Shown here: piece by piece, positions 1 to 8,246 of the stretch | Layout of the letters: every line of letters begins with the position of its first letter | Position numbering within the stretch: the first letter of the stretch is position 1 | DNA from: UBA2767 sp964194535 | GTDB lineage: Bacteria > Pseudomonadota > Alphaproteobacteria > Rhizobiales > Methyloligellaceae | Direction of reading: 5' to 3' | Length of the DNA stretch: 24,042 nucleotides | NCBI GenBank assembly: GCA_964194535.1 | Contig: CAXMMX010000144.1 | Location: forward strand, 1 to 24,042 | Translations under genes and position numbers: made by a program | Notes under the pieces: model-generated | Database searches by the model: none | The model's input: only the letters and a program-made list of their open reading frames with translations | What the model was told of the DNA's origin: nothing

Positions 1-480
1 AAGCGGCAGGGCCCAGCTCTGCTCGGATTTCGAGAAATCCTTCAGCACATGGCCGTGGACTTTTGACTTGTCGCCGGGATGACCGATGCCGATGCGCACG
101 CGCATATACTCGTTGCCGATATGGCGTGTCAGGGATTTGAGACCGTTATGCCCGGCGACACCGCCACCCGTTTTCACGCGGACCTTGGCAGGCGCCAGAT
201 CAATCTCGTCATGGAGAACAATCACGTCGTCAGGCTCGAGCTTGTAGAAACGCACTGCCTCGTTCGCGGCGCGCCCGGACTCGTTCATATATGTGGAAGG
301 TTTCAGCAGAAGGCATTTCTCACTGTTCAGCCTGCCTTCTGCAATCTGACCCTGAAACTTGTTGCGCCAGGGGCCGAAACCGTGCGTCCCCGCAATGGCA
401 TCGAGCGCCATGAAGCCGATATTGTGCCGGTTGCGCGCATGATCCGCGCCGGGATTGCCAAGTCCAATGAGCAATTTCAT
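1..480 (-). CDS. pth: Peptidyl-tRNA hydrolase (3' end beyond window)
   Basis: Cleaves the ester bond of peptidyl-tRNAs released from stalled ribosomes so that tRNA is recycled in the cytoplasm. The first 160 residues are visible, and the gene runs off the left edge. The start MKLLIGLGNPG is the classic Pth N-terminus. The catalytic histidine is H19 in RNRHNIGF, the PSTYMNESG segment is at about 61-69, the essential Asp is in HDEIDL (D91), and the GGGxxGHNGL substrate loop is at about 105-114. The ATG at 480 is fixed by this alignment; the upstream SD is weak (GAGG, about 13 nt away). It follows rplY on the same strand, as in many alphaproteobacteria, but about 200 bp of repeat-bearing spacer separates them. 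Confidence 0.97.
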   Translation of the reverse strand, partial: MKLLIGLGNPGADHARNRHNIGFMALDAIAGTHGFGPWRNKFQGQIAEGRLNSEKCLLLKPSTYMNESGRAANEAVRFYKLEPDDVIVLHDEIDLAPAKVRVKTGGGVAGHNGLKSLTRHIGNEYMRVRIGIGHPGDKSKVHGHVLKDFSKSEQSWALPL

Positions 481-506
481 GCGAGCCAAGGCCTCATCTG
501 GCCTGG

Positions 507-623
507 TGCGTATCACCGATAAGTGGGAACCGGTTATCGGAAAATGATATGCACAAACAAAGAGCTAATGCGTATCACCGATAAGTGGGAACCGGTTATC
601 GGAAAATGATATGCACAAACAAA
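507..623. repeat. Two tandem copies of a palindromic interspersed element (55 bp, 62-bp period)
   Basis: Two identical 55-bp copies lie at 507-561 and 569-623. Each is an imperfect palindrome. Outer arms GCGTATCA (508-515) and TGATATGC (545-552) pair with one wobble, and inner arms CCGATAA (516-522) and TTATCGG (534-540) pair perfectly. The core GTGGGAACCGG and the tail GCACAAACAAA resemble, from memory, the abundant 'AAGTGG..ACCGGTTTTCGG' intergenic palindromes of Hyphomicrobiales genomes. The pair sits between rplY and pth, so it would be in the pth leader RNA. Confidence 0.85.
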
Positions 624-636
624 ATGATAGAACGCT

Positions 637-655
637 GTTTTGATTCCATCAAAAC
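637..655. other. Perfect 8-bp inverted repeat between rplY and pth
   Basis: GTTTTGAT and ATCAAAAC are separated by three bases. The hairpin begins 27 bp past the rplY stop on the minus strand. There is no clear U-run after it in that direction, so it is at best a weak or Rho-assisted terminator or an RNA end-protecting hairpin. Confidence 0.5.
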
Positions 656-682
656 ATGAAGCGATCTAGAGACGAAATGGGC

Positions 683-1381
683 CTATTCGTCGCCACCCTC
701 GGCTTTTTCTTCACCGTCTTCGTCTTCGCCTTCGCCCTCAATACCTTCGCCTTCCTCGCCTTCGAGCTCTTCGCCCTCAAGGTCTTCTTCTTCTTCCACC
801 TCTTCCACAATCTCGGCCATGCGGCCAACGATGGTGGCAACGGTAAAGTCACGGTCGGCAATGGTCAGTTCCACGCCATCGGGAAATGCAATCGCCGACA
901 CGTGAAGCGAGTCGCCGATATCGAGGCCGGTAAGGTCGGCATTGAGGCTCTCGGGGATTGCCTCAGCCAGGCATTTCAACTCGATGGTATGGCGTACGAT
1001 GTTCAGCACCCCGCCACGCTTCAGCCCGGGGGATTCCTCTTCATTCAGGAACTGCACCGGCACCTCGACGGTGACGGTGGCGCCTTCGCCAAGCCGCAGG
1101 AAATCCACATGAAGGGGCACATCGCGTACAGGGTGAAGCTGAATGTCGCGCGGGATCACGCGTTGCGGCTTGCCGTCCACATCGAGCATGTAGATGGTGT
1201 TCAGGAACTGGCCCTTGCGCACCTGCAGCCAGAGTTCCTTATGATCCACGGTAATGGCCTGAGGCTCTGCCTTGTCGCCATAGATGATGCCCGGAACGCG
1301 GCCCTCGCGGCGTGTGGCGCGGGCCGGACCCTTGCCAAACTCGTCTCGTGCCACAGCTTTGATCTCGCTGACCTCGGCCAT
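683..1381 (-). CDS. rplY: 50S ribosomal protein L25 / general stress protein Ctc
   Basis: Binds 5S rRNA in the large ribosomal subunit. The 232-residue protein is the long Ctc form: an N-terminal L25 domain (about 5-95, with RVPGIIYG and PRDIQLHPVRDVPLHVDF) followed by the C-terminal TL5/Ctc beta domain (about 100-185). The last 45 or so residues are almost entirely Glu, Asp and Gly, a low-complexity acidic tail common in alphaproteobacterial homologues but rather long here. The ATG at 1381 is chosen because GGAGGA lies seven bases upstream and the protein then begins MAEVSEIKA, where L25 homology starts; the frame stays open further upstream. It lies between prs and pth on the same strand. 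Confidence 0.96.
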   Translation of the reverse strand: MAEVSEIKAVARDEFGKGPARATRREGRVPGIIYGDKAEPQAITVDHKELWLQVRKGQFLNTIYMLDVDGKPQRVIPRDIQLHPVRDVPLHVDFLRLGEGATVTVEVPVQFLNEEESPGLKRGGVLNIVRHTIELKCLAEAIPESLNADLTGLDIGDSLHVSAIAFPDGVELTIADRDFTVATIVGRMAEIVEEVEEEEDLEGEELEGEEGEGIEGEGEDEDGEEKAEGGDE

Positions 1382-1527
1382 TTCTGTCCTCCAAATTTCG
1401 TAAATCGGGGCCGTTGCTGGCCCGCTGTTCCCGCCCGCGCTGTGATTGGTCTTTAGCTGCGGGACGTGAATTTCTGGCGCGCTTATAACGCTCACAGGCC
1501 CCGCTGGCAATGGCGGTTCTCTTCTGC

Positions 1528-2460
1528 TCAGTCAAACAGGCTCGAAACCGATTTCTCGCCGCTGGTGCGCGCGATCGCCTCGCCGAGTAGGGGCGCGATG
1601 GTAAGGACGCGGACATTTTGCGCCACGCGTACAGCTTCTGTTGGCAAGATGGAGTCCGTAATCACCAGAGATTTCATCTCCGAGGCTGAAATGCGGGCAA
1701 CCGCGCCGCCGGAAAGCACGCCGTGGGAAATATAGGCGGTGACGTCCTTGGCGCCATTCTTAAGCAGGGCGTCGGCTGCGTTGCACAGGGTTCCGCCGCT
1801 ATCGACCATGTCATCCACCAGTATGCAGGAATGGCCCTCGACCTCGCCGATGACATGCATCACTTCGGATTCGCCGGCGCGCTCGCGGCGCTTGTCGATA
1901 ATGGCCAGCGGGGCGCCGAAGCGTTTCGCCAGCCCGCGCGCACGAACCACGCCGCCGACATCGGGTGAAACCACCATCAGCTTATCGAAATCAAATTTTT
2001 TCTTGATGTCCTCCACCATGACGGGCTGCGCATAGAGATTGTCGGTCGGGATGTCGAAGAACCCCTGGATTTGCCCGGCATGCAGATCGAGGGTGAGCAC
2101 CCGGTCAGCGCCCGCCTGTTCGATGATATTGGCGACGAGCTTGGCGGAAATCGGCGTGCGGGGCCCCACCTTGCGATCCTGGCGCGCATAGCCGAAATAG
2201 GGGATCACGGCCGTAACCCGCTTGGCTGATGCACGGCGCAACGCATCGATCATGATGAGCAGTTCCATCAGATGATCGTTGGCCGGATACGAGGTGGACT
2301 GGAGGACAAAAACGTCCTCGCCGCGAACGTTTTCCAGAATCTCGACAAAGATTTCCATGTCCGCGAACCGGCGCACGGAACATTTCGCCAGCGGGATATT
2401 GAGATAGGCCGCAATGGCCTCTGCCAGAGGCCGGTTGGAATTGCCCGCGACCAGTTTCAT
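1528..2460 (-). CDS. prs: Ribose-phosphate pyrophosphokinase (PRPP synthetase)
   Basis: Makes 5-phosphoribosyl diphosphate from ribose 5-phosphate and ATP, the precursor for purines, pyrimidines, NAD, His and Trp. The 310-residue length matches class I enzymes. Visible motifs are the flexible-loop region with YARQDRK (91-97), DLHAGQIQGFFD (125-136) and the PRPP-binding loop VDDMVDSGGT (215-224). The start at 2460 (MKLVAGNSN) fits the family; an upstream in-frame ATG at 2478 would add six residues that the family lacks. rplY follows after about 146 bp on the same strand, a common alphaproteobacterial order. Confidence 0.98.
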   Translation of the reverse strand: MKLVAGNSNRPLAEAIAAYLNIPLAKCSVRRFADMEIFVEILENVRGEDVFVLQSTSYPANDHLMELLIMIDALRRASAKRVTAVIPYFGYARQDRKVGPRTPISAKLVANIIEQAGADRVLTLDLHAGQIQGFFDIPTDNLYAQPVMVEDIKKKFDFDKLMVVSPDVGGVVRARGLAKRFGAPLAIIDKRRERAGESEVMHVIGEVEGHSCILVDDMVDSGGTLCNAADALLKNGAKDVTAYISHGVLSGGAVARISASEMKSLVITDSILPTEAVRVAQNVRVLTIAPLLGEAIARTSGEKSVSSLFD

Positions 2461-2594
2461 GCGCCGTTCCCCAGTCAATCGAATGATATTCTATGACGGT
2501 CAAGGGCCGCCTCGCCCACGCGAGGGCAGGTTGTAGCAACGCGTATGAGGCGTGTAAACCGGATCGCTTTGGTGATTGTGGGCAAGGGGTCCGG

Positions 2595-3569
2595 TTAGCC
2601 TTGGCTCTTCTTGATGAGTTTCATGATCTCGCTCGCGGCGGCGTTCCCGGCAGAGATTGCCGCGGGACCCCAGGTCTTGTCCAATGATCCCTTGGGGACA
2701 TCACTTTGCTGTGTGACTGCGCCGAGATCCTTGCCCGACGAGCTCAACAGCCGCCATTCGATCTTGACCCTCTGCTTGCCGCCTGGCGCCGGACCCATCT
2801 TCACCTTGCCGTTGATTTTGTAGACATTTTTACCGCCCGTACTGGCAATATGTACGCCCCTGGCTCTCAGCCGTGTGCGAAGGACATTGGTCAGCGAAGT
2901 TCTGCCATCTCCGGGTGCACCACTCACCGGGGGCACCAGCACCGTGATATTTGTGACAGTACTCCTGGTGGACGCAGTGCGGCGAGATGAGCTGCTTGGG
3001 GGCGGTTTTGGAGAGGTTGGTGGGGTTATGGCCGGAGCGGCGGTTCTGGCCCCGCCCCTGCTTTGTGTTGGCAGCCATGTGGCCAGATCATTCGCGGTCT
3101 TGGCGGCAATTTTCTGCATTGCCGATTGATTGATGGATGTCCACGGCTTGGCGCCAGGTTTGGCCGGCACTGCCTCTTCGCCGAGAATGCGATGCACACG
3201 CTTCCCAGATCTGTCAGTAACATCAAGGATGTAGGAGAATTTCTCCGACTTTTTTTCGTTCGACTGGGCAAGATAGCCCCGAACCGTATAGGTCGAGGGT
3301 TTGCTCTTGTCGGTCACCACGGGAATGCTTCTCTGCTGTGCTGCAGTGACCAGCTGCGCGGTGAGCTGATTGCCGATCTCCGGGGGCGGTCCAATAATGG
3401 GCGCGAAGGAAACCGGCGCCAGATTGCTGGAGGACGCGTTACTGCCGGACCCGGAGAAGACACCGCTCAAAGTGCCTCCGGCACAACCTGAAATGGCCGC
3501 CGCCAGCACAATCAACAATGCCAACGTCGTCCACCAGTTTATAATGCGCCCCGCCGCCGCCGTACGCAT
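2595..3569 (-). CDS. Lipoprotein with two tandem related domains, unknown function
   Basis: The 324-residue product begins MRTAAAGRIINWW, followed by a hydrophobic stretch and the lipobox ISGC (Cys29), so it is predicted to be an outer- or inner-membrane lipoprotein. After a Ser/Gly linker come two regions of similar layout, about 48-165 and 215-322, separated by a Pro/Ser/Thr-rich linker (about 170-210). Each has a 'VxFxPxxGxPxxxxxxLxxxL' opening, a YxxxGY/YxINGxV strand, a 'D.SGK' or 'SSGKDLG' turn and a closing helix after a K.W motif. The start at 3569 is chosen because it places the signal peptide at the N-terminus; the frame is open further upstream and SD support is weak. It lies between pgeF and prs. 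I do not recognise a named family. Confidence 0.8.
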   Translation of the reverse strand: MRTAAAGRIINWWTTLALLIVLAAAISGCAGGTLSGVFSGSGSNASSSNLAPVSFAPIIGPPPEIGNQLTAQLVTAAQQRSIPVVTDKSKPSTYTVRGYLAQSNEKKSEKFSYILDVTDRSGKRVHRILGEEAVPAKPGAKPWTSINQSAMQKIAAKTANDLATWLPTQSRGGARTAAPAITPPTSPKPPPSSSSRRTASTRSTVTNITVLVPPVSGAPGDGRTSLTNVLRTRLRARGVHIASTGGKNVYKINGKVKMGPAPGGKQRVKIEWRLLSSSGKDLGAVTQQSDVPKGSLDKTWGPAAISAGNAAASEIMKLIKKSQG

Positions 3570-3744
3570 GCTCAACACTCGTTCTGACTCCGCTTTGTTA
3601 TAAGTCCCAGGTTCGAACATTAAATCAATAACTTGGCTCGATCCTGAAAGGATTGCTGCCTCAATTTGTACAGCGTCTGGACGAACGCGTCCAGCGGCTA
3701 CGATGCTGCTTTCTAAACAGAGCAATTTGCGCTCTGCTTTACTA

Positions 3745-4512
3745 TCACTTGATCATAATGGCAGAGATTTGACGGCCATAGTCAGCTTCGTTCTTGTGGC
3801 ACGAGCGCCGGTAGCTGAAAAAACGTGCCGTGTCACGATACGTACACAGGTGCAAGTCTTCCACGCTTCTGGTTCGCGCTGTCTGCAGCCGTGCGGCGGC
3901 ATAGCCCGACAGGTCGAAATGAGCCCGCTCTTTCAGGCTTGCCCGGTGGAAAAAGCGTGCGCTTGTCTCGTCTTCTTTCAAGAACTGCTCTTTGAACTCG
4001 TCACCGACCTCATAGGCCGTTCGCGATATTGCCGGGCCGATGCAGGCCAAGATGCGTGCGCGCTGTGCGCCGAGGCGCTCCATGGCGTCAAGGGTAGCCT
4101 CCAGAACGCCGGACAGGGCGCCGCGCCAGCCCGCATGGGCCGCACCCACGATTTTTGCCTGGCTATCGGCGAACAGCACCGGCACGCAATCGGCCGTCGA
4201 GATGGCGATGGCGAGGTTGGCCTGTGCGGTCACGACGGCATCGGCCCTGGGCGCATCGGCGCGTGCCCAGGGTTCTTCAACCACGACCACATCGGCTGAA
4301 TGGATTTGATAGGGCGTGACCAGGCTATCGGGTGATGTGCCCAGATAGCCTGCGAAGCGAGTCCGGTTCTCGGCCACACGGTCTTGATTGTCGTTTGATC
4401 CGACACCGCAATTGAGCGAGGCATAAATGCCGGTGGAAACGCCGCCTTCGCGCGTGCCGAAACCGTGGGCAATGCCCGGCAATGCGCAAAGCGTGCTGCT
4501 TTCAACAATCAT
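3745..4512 (-). CDS. pgeF: Peptidoglycan editing factor PgeF (YfiH/LACC1 family)
   Basis: A multicopper-polyphenol-oxidase-fold hydrolase that in E. coli removes wrongly incorporated L-Ser from muropeptide precursors; homologues are reported as purine nucleoside enzymes. At 255 residues it is of usual size. The metal or active-site triad is visible as H71 (QIHSADVV), C109 (STADCVPVL) and H126 (AAHAGWRG). The ATG at 4512 overlaps the stop of the upstream methyltransferase by four bases (ATGA), so translation is probably coupled. The order lgt, midA-like, pgeF is a familiar alphaproteobacterial cluster linked to the cell envelope. Confidence 0.96.
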   Translation of the reverse strand: MIVESSTLCALPGIAHGFGTREGGVSTGIYASLNCGVGSNDNQDRVAENRTRFAGYLGTSPDSLVTPYQIHSADVVVVEEPWARADAPRADAVVTAQANLAIAISTADCVPVLFADSQAKIVGAAHAGWRGALSGVLEATLDAMERLGAQRARILACIGPAISRTAYEVGDEFKEQFLKEDETSARFFHRASLKERAHFDLSGYAAARLQTARTRSVEDLHLCTYRDTARFFSYRRSCHKNEADYGRQISAIMIK

Positions 4513-5651
4513 ATATCTTGCTCCGGTGCCTGGGCGCCGGTGAAGGGCGGCGGCGTCAGATGTTCACTGGTGAGCGCCATGACCTTGAAAAGCTCGCCCA
4601 TCTGCGCCGGGTCCACAAGCCGCTTGGCGCCCGATGAGATTGTCTCGCGGGTCTCATTGTCAGCATCACCCATCAGCCGGTCACAGCGCTGTTTCAGGCC
4701 GAGAGACAGCAGAAATCTCCCCTGGGGGAGGGGACCGTGAACCTGCAACCCGTTTTCCCTGGCGTCATGGCCGAGCTGGGCGAAGTCGACATGGGCCGTC
4801 AGGTCGGCCTCGCCGGGCCGGGTCAGCGGATCGGCATAGTCATGGGTCTTGATCGCCTGCAGCGTTTCGCCTGGCGCGCTTGTCTCATGGCCATAATCGA
4901 TAAACAGGGCGGCGGTGGGGCTTGTTTTGGCCCGCGCGGCGAGTGTCTCGACGATAACGCCCGCCTCAGGGCGAATTTCCGCCATGTCGCCATCTTGTGC
5001 AGTGTCGCGCAAAGGCCGGGGCAGGATGCCGGCATCCTCCAGCGGTTCGGCTGCGAAGCAATATTCCAGCCCGCCTTCAGCCGAAATCCCGACGCAGCGC
5101 TCAAACCATTTCCCTTCGCGCTGCTCGAACTGACGCACCGGCAAGGCGTCGAGAAATTCATTGGCAATGAGGATCGCCGGACCGTCAGGAACCTCATCGA
5201 GGTGCTTGTGCCAGTGCGCTGTTTTGCCCGAACTCTCAAGCCGTTCGCCCTGCATGCGCTTCAGCACCGGGCTGGTCTCCACCAGATGCAGCTGTGCTGC
5301 TTCGATGAAGCCGCGAACGCGAGCGCCCGAGCGCAGCGCGTCCGCCATGAGCGTCCCGCGCCCCGGACCCAGCTTGATCAGCCTGAAGGGTGCGGGCGCC
5401 CCCATCTGCTGCCAGGTCACAGCGCACCACAGCCCGATGAGTTCTCCGAATATCTGGCTGATTTCCGGCGCGGTTGTGAAGTCGCCGCCTGACCCGAAGG
5501 GATCGCGCGTGGCGTAATAGCCGTGTTCCGGGTCACCCAGGCAGGCGTCCATATACTGGGCAATCGTCAGCGGCCCTTCACGCGCAATGCGGCGCTTCAA
5601 CGCTTCGAGTAGCGTATCGGGATTATCCTCAGCTGTAGGCGATGCCAGCAT
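4509..5651 (-). CDS. Class I SAM-dependent methyltransferase, MidA/NDUFAF7 family
   Basis: A 380-residue MidA (DUF185) protein. The mitochondrial relative NDUFAF7 methylates an arginine of a complex I subunit; the bacterial role is less settled. Family signatures are PLTIAQYMDACLGDPEHGYY (28-47), FTTAPEISQIFGELIG (about 58-73), the SAM-binding glycine loop LGPGRGTLM (94-102) and NEFLDALPV in the middle. The residue before the glycine loop, usually Glu (VELGPG), is Lys93 here. It starts three bases after the lgt stop and overlaps pgeF by four bases, so the three genes probably form one transcription unit. Confidence 0.94.
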   Translation of the reverse strand: MLASPTAEDNPDTLLEALKRRIAREGPLTIAQYMDACLGDPEHGYYATRDPFGSGGDFTTAPEISQIFGELIGLWCAVTWQQMGAPAPFRLIKLGPGRGTLMADALRSGARVRGFIEAAQLHLVETSPVLKRMQGERLESSGKTAHWHKHLDEVPDGPAILIANEFLDALPVRQFEQREGKWFERCVGISAEGGLEYCFAAEPLEDAGILPRPLRDTAQDGDMAEIRPEAGVIVETLAARAKTSPTAALFIDYGHETSAPGETLQAIKTHDYADPLTRPGEADLTAHVDFAQLGHDARENGLQVHGPLPQGRFLLSLGLKQRCDRLMGDADNETRETISSGAKRLVDPAQMGELFKVMALTSEHLTPPPFTGAQAPEQDI

Positions 5652-5654
5652 GGG

Positions 5655-6476
5655 TCAGGCGGCCGAAGCGTTCTTGAGCGCGCGCCAGATAACATAAGCG
5701 CCGATGGCGATCATCGGGATCGAATAGACGATGCCCGGGGTCAGGATACCGGTGGAAAAAGCGTGCTCGGGGTCGTACATGCGGAAATTTTCCGCCGTGA
5801 TCCGCGCCATAGCATAGCCCGCGAAGAAGATACCCGATGCGTAGCCCGGCATCGGCAGGACCTTCTTTACGTGGGTGAAATAGCGGATGACGAGAAACAG
5901 GGCGAGACCCTCCAGCGCCGCCTCGTAGAGCTGGCTCGGATGGCGCGCGAGCGGTCCGCCATCGGGGAATATCATGGCCCATGGCACGTCGGACACGCGT
6001 CCCCACAACTCGCCATTGACGAAGTTGGCCAGCCTGCCGAAGAACAGGCCGAAGGGCGCCGCCGCGCAGCACACATCGGCGATGGAGAACATGGGGATTT
6101 TCCTGGCTCTCGAGAACAGGTAGACAGCAAGGCACACACCGGCGAGGCCGCCATGGAACGACATGCCGCCATTCCACAGTTTCGGGATATCAAGCGGGTT
6201 CGCGAAAAAATATGCCGGTTCATAGAACAGCACATAGCCCATGCGCCCGCCCAGCACGACGCCAAGGGTGGTCCACAGCAGCAAATCGTCGGCGACTTCC
6301 TTGCTCGCGGGCGGGTCGCCCTTCCACAGCGCCTTGTTGGCGAACAGCGAGCGGGCATAAAGCCAGCCGCCCAGCAGGCCGAACATGTATGCCAGCCCGT
6401 ACCAGTGCACGGTCACCGGCCCGACCTCGAAGGCTACGGGGTCGAGAGCAGGAAAGGGTATTGCGAGGAGGGGCAT
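5655..6476 (-). CDS. lgt: Phosphatidylglycerol-prolipoprotein diacylglyceryl transferase
   Basis: An inner-membrane enzyme that moves diacylglycerol from phosphatidylglycerol to the lipobox cysteine of prolipoproteins. The 273-residue, multi-pass protein shows VTVHWYGLAYMFGLLGGW at the N-terminus, GGRMGYVLFY, MSFHGG with its conserved His (about 106), the Lgt signature GRLANFVNGELWGR (about 148-161) and HPSQLYEAALEG. It is the first gene of the lgt-midA-pgeF group. The start at 6476 gives the usual MPLLAIPFPALDPVAF opening, with GAGAA-like SD sequence a few bases upstream. Confidence 0.98.
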   Translation of the reverse strand: MPLLAIPFPALDPVAFEVGPVTVHWYGLAYMFGLLGGWLYARSLFANKALWKGDPPASKEVADDLLLWTTLGVVLGGRMGYVLFYEPAYFFANPLDIPKLWNGGMSFHGGLAGVCLAVYLFSRARKIPMFSIADVCCAAAPFGLFFGRLANFVNGELWGRVSDVPWAMIFPDGGPLARHPSQLYEAALEGLALFLVIRYFTHVKKVLPMPGYASGIFFAGYAMARITAENFRMYDPEHAFSTGILTPGIVYSIPMIAIGAYVIWRALKNASAA

Positions 6477-6596
6477 GGATGTTCTCTTGCGCGTGCCGGT
6501 CCGGTAGCTGTTGGGTCCGCCAGTGATAAGGCGTGAGGACCATCCTCAAGCTTGGTGTTCAAGTCAAGCAACACAGATGTGATGCGGGCCGGGCCC

Positions 6597-8246
6597 CTAA
6601 CCGCGTATGCGCGTCAGCTGGTCGCCATATCCTTCAGCATTTGCCACCACATCGATGAGCGCCGGCCCCTTGGCCGCGAAGGCTTCTGCCAGAACAGGTG
6701 CGATATCCCCGTCCGCTTCCACGCGCCATGCCGGGCAGCCAATTGCCCTGGCGCAGGCAGCCAAATCGATGCCGGAGGTGCGCACGCCGCGCGACTCATA
6801 TTGCTGGCGCTGCTGCTTGATGTCGATGAGCGACAGGGTGGCATCATTGATGACAATCACGGTGATGTTGCAGCCATGCTCTTTCGCCGTCGCGAGTTCG
6901 CCCAGGCACATCATCAGGCCGCCATCACCGGTTACGGCAACAACATGGCGGTCCGGCTCTTCCAGTGACGACGCAATGGCCGCGGGGAGCGCATAGCCCA
7001 TGGTGGAGAGGCCGTTGGATTTGAGCACGCCGAAGGGTTCGCTGGCCGGCCAGAATGCAAGGGTGGCGAACATGTGCGCGCCCGCATCGACGCTGAGTCG
7101 CGTGCCGGGCGGCGCCAGTTCTGCCGCCGCTTCAATGACGCTTTGCGCCGTGTGGCCTTTACCGCTAAGTGCGAAGTTCTCCGCTATGCCGCGCCGCGCC
7201 TTGTCAATTTCTTCCGCGCTCCACGCGCTTGGCGTGAGTGCCGGAACAAGCGCCTCGGCGATCTGCGACAGGCTGCCGATGACACGGCAAGCCGGCTCAT
7301 AGGGTGGCGGCGTGGCATCTGCCGCGCATATATCGAGCACCGGGCTCTCATACGGCCAGCGGCCCGGTATGATCTCGATCGGATCGACACCGAACATCAC
7401 GATAAGGTCTGCGGAATGTATGATTTCGGTTTCTGCCACGGCACCGGTGAACAACCCGGCGAAGCCTGCATGAGATGCCGGCAGGACGCCGCCTGCCTTG
7501 AGGCTTGTGAGCACGGGGCAGGCGAGCGCGTTGGCCAGAAACCGGAGCGCGAGAGGCGCATCTCCCTGGCGCGCTTCCAGCCCGGTGAGGATGACGGGCT
7601 TTTGGCTCTTTGCTAGAAGCGCCCGGGCTTTCTCAAGGTTGTCGGGATCAGGCACAGGAAGGGCAGCAGCAACCGGCATATCCGTTGGCGCCGGTACCGG
7701 CGCCGAAGCATCACTTGCGGTCAGGTCGAGATGTACAGGCCCCCGGGGCGGCGTCATCGCGCTCTCGATGGCGTTGGCGAAATCAACGACACCACTGTCC
7801 GGGGTCAAGCGCCCCTGAGCCTTGGTGACGGGCTTGAAGACCGCGTTCTGGTCGAGCGCCTGGTGCGGCGATGAGGCCGGGCCGTCGGTGATGAGAATGA
7901 CCGGTGATTTTTCAAGATACGCGTAAGCGATGCCGTTTACCGCGCTTGCCGCTCCCGGGCCGATACCGGTGAGCAGCACGCCGGGGGTTCCGGTTATCTC
8001 CCCCGTCACCGCCGCCATGATCGCGGCCGCGGTTTCGGTGCGGGTGAGGATGAACTCAATTCCAGCCCGCCCGGCCGCTTCCATTAAAGCCAGGCTCGAC
8101 CCGCCGCCAGGGATGCCGAATATCCGCTTGACGCCGCGGGTTTTGAGCATGTCCATGATTTGCGTCGCTAGAGTGCTTTTCATCTTTATTGAAGCATTTG
8201 ACCGGGTTTTCATGTTCGTTGGCGAGGCGGGGGCGGGGCGGTCCAT
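6597..8246 (-). CDS. Thiamine-diphosphate-dependent acetolactate-synthase-like enzyme
   Basis: A 549-residue protein with the three-domain layout of the ThDP enzymes (acetolactate synthase, benzoylformate or oxalyl-CoA decarboxylase type). The PYR domain carries the cofactor-activating Glu71 in LTRTETAAAIMAAV, and the ThDP/Mg motif GDGG to ND lies at about 440-469. The substrate cannot be read from sequence. It is coupled to the RraA-like gene: that gene's TGA shares one base with this ATG (8246). The first 21 residues look non-homologous, so starts at 8213 or 8183 are possible. Members of this superfamily act on 2-oxo acids, which fits a partner aldolase that releases pyruvate, but this is inference. 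Confidence 0.85.
   Translation of the reverse strand: MDRPAPASPTNMKTRSNASIKMKSTLATQIMDMLKTRGVKRIFGIPGGGSSLALMEAAGRAGIEFILTRTETAAAIMAAVTGEITGTPGVLLTGIGPGAASAVNGIAYAYLEKSPVILITDGPASSPHQALDQNAVFKPVTKAQGRLTPDSGVVDFANAIESAMTPPRGPVHLDLTASDASAPVPAPTDMPVAAALPVPDPDNLEKARALLAKSQKPVILTGLEARQGDAPLALRFLANALACPVLTSLKAGGVLPASHAGFAGLFTGAVAETEIIHSADLIVMFGVDPIEIIPGRWPYESPVLDICAADATPPPYEPACRVIGSLSQIAEALVPALTPSAWSAEEIDKARRGIAENFALSGKGHTAQSVIEAAAELAPPGTRLSVDAGAHMFATLAFWPASEPFGVLKSNGLSTMGYALPAAIASSLEEPDRHVVAVTGDGGLMMCLGELATAKEHGCNITVIVINDATLSLIDIKQQRQQYESRGVRTSGIDLAACARAIGCPAWRVEADGDIAPVLAEAFAAKGPALIDVVANAEGYGDQLTRIRG

Noticed and set aside
656..1456. Long plus-strand frame opposite rplY
   Set aside because: Antisense shadow of rplY; its sequence is hydrophobic low-complexity from the complement of Glu codons, with no family match.
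2510..2525. CCTCGC/GCGAGG hairpin upstream of prs as a terminator
   Set aside because: Six-base stem without U-run on either strand; such short GC hairpins are expected by chance here.
4737..5492. 251-residue plus-strand frame inside the methyltransferase gene
   Set aside because: Shadow in a GC-rich gene; the opposite strand has clear MidA motifs throughout.
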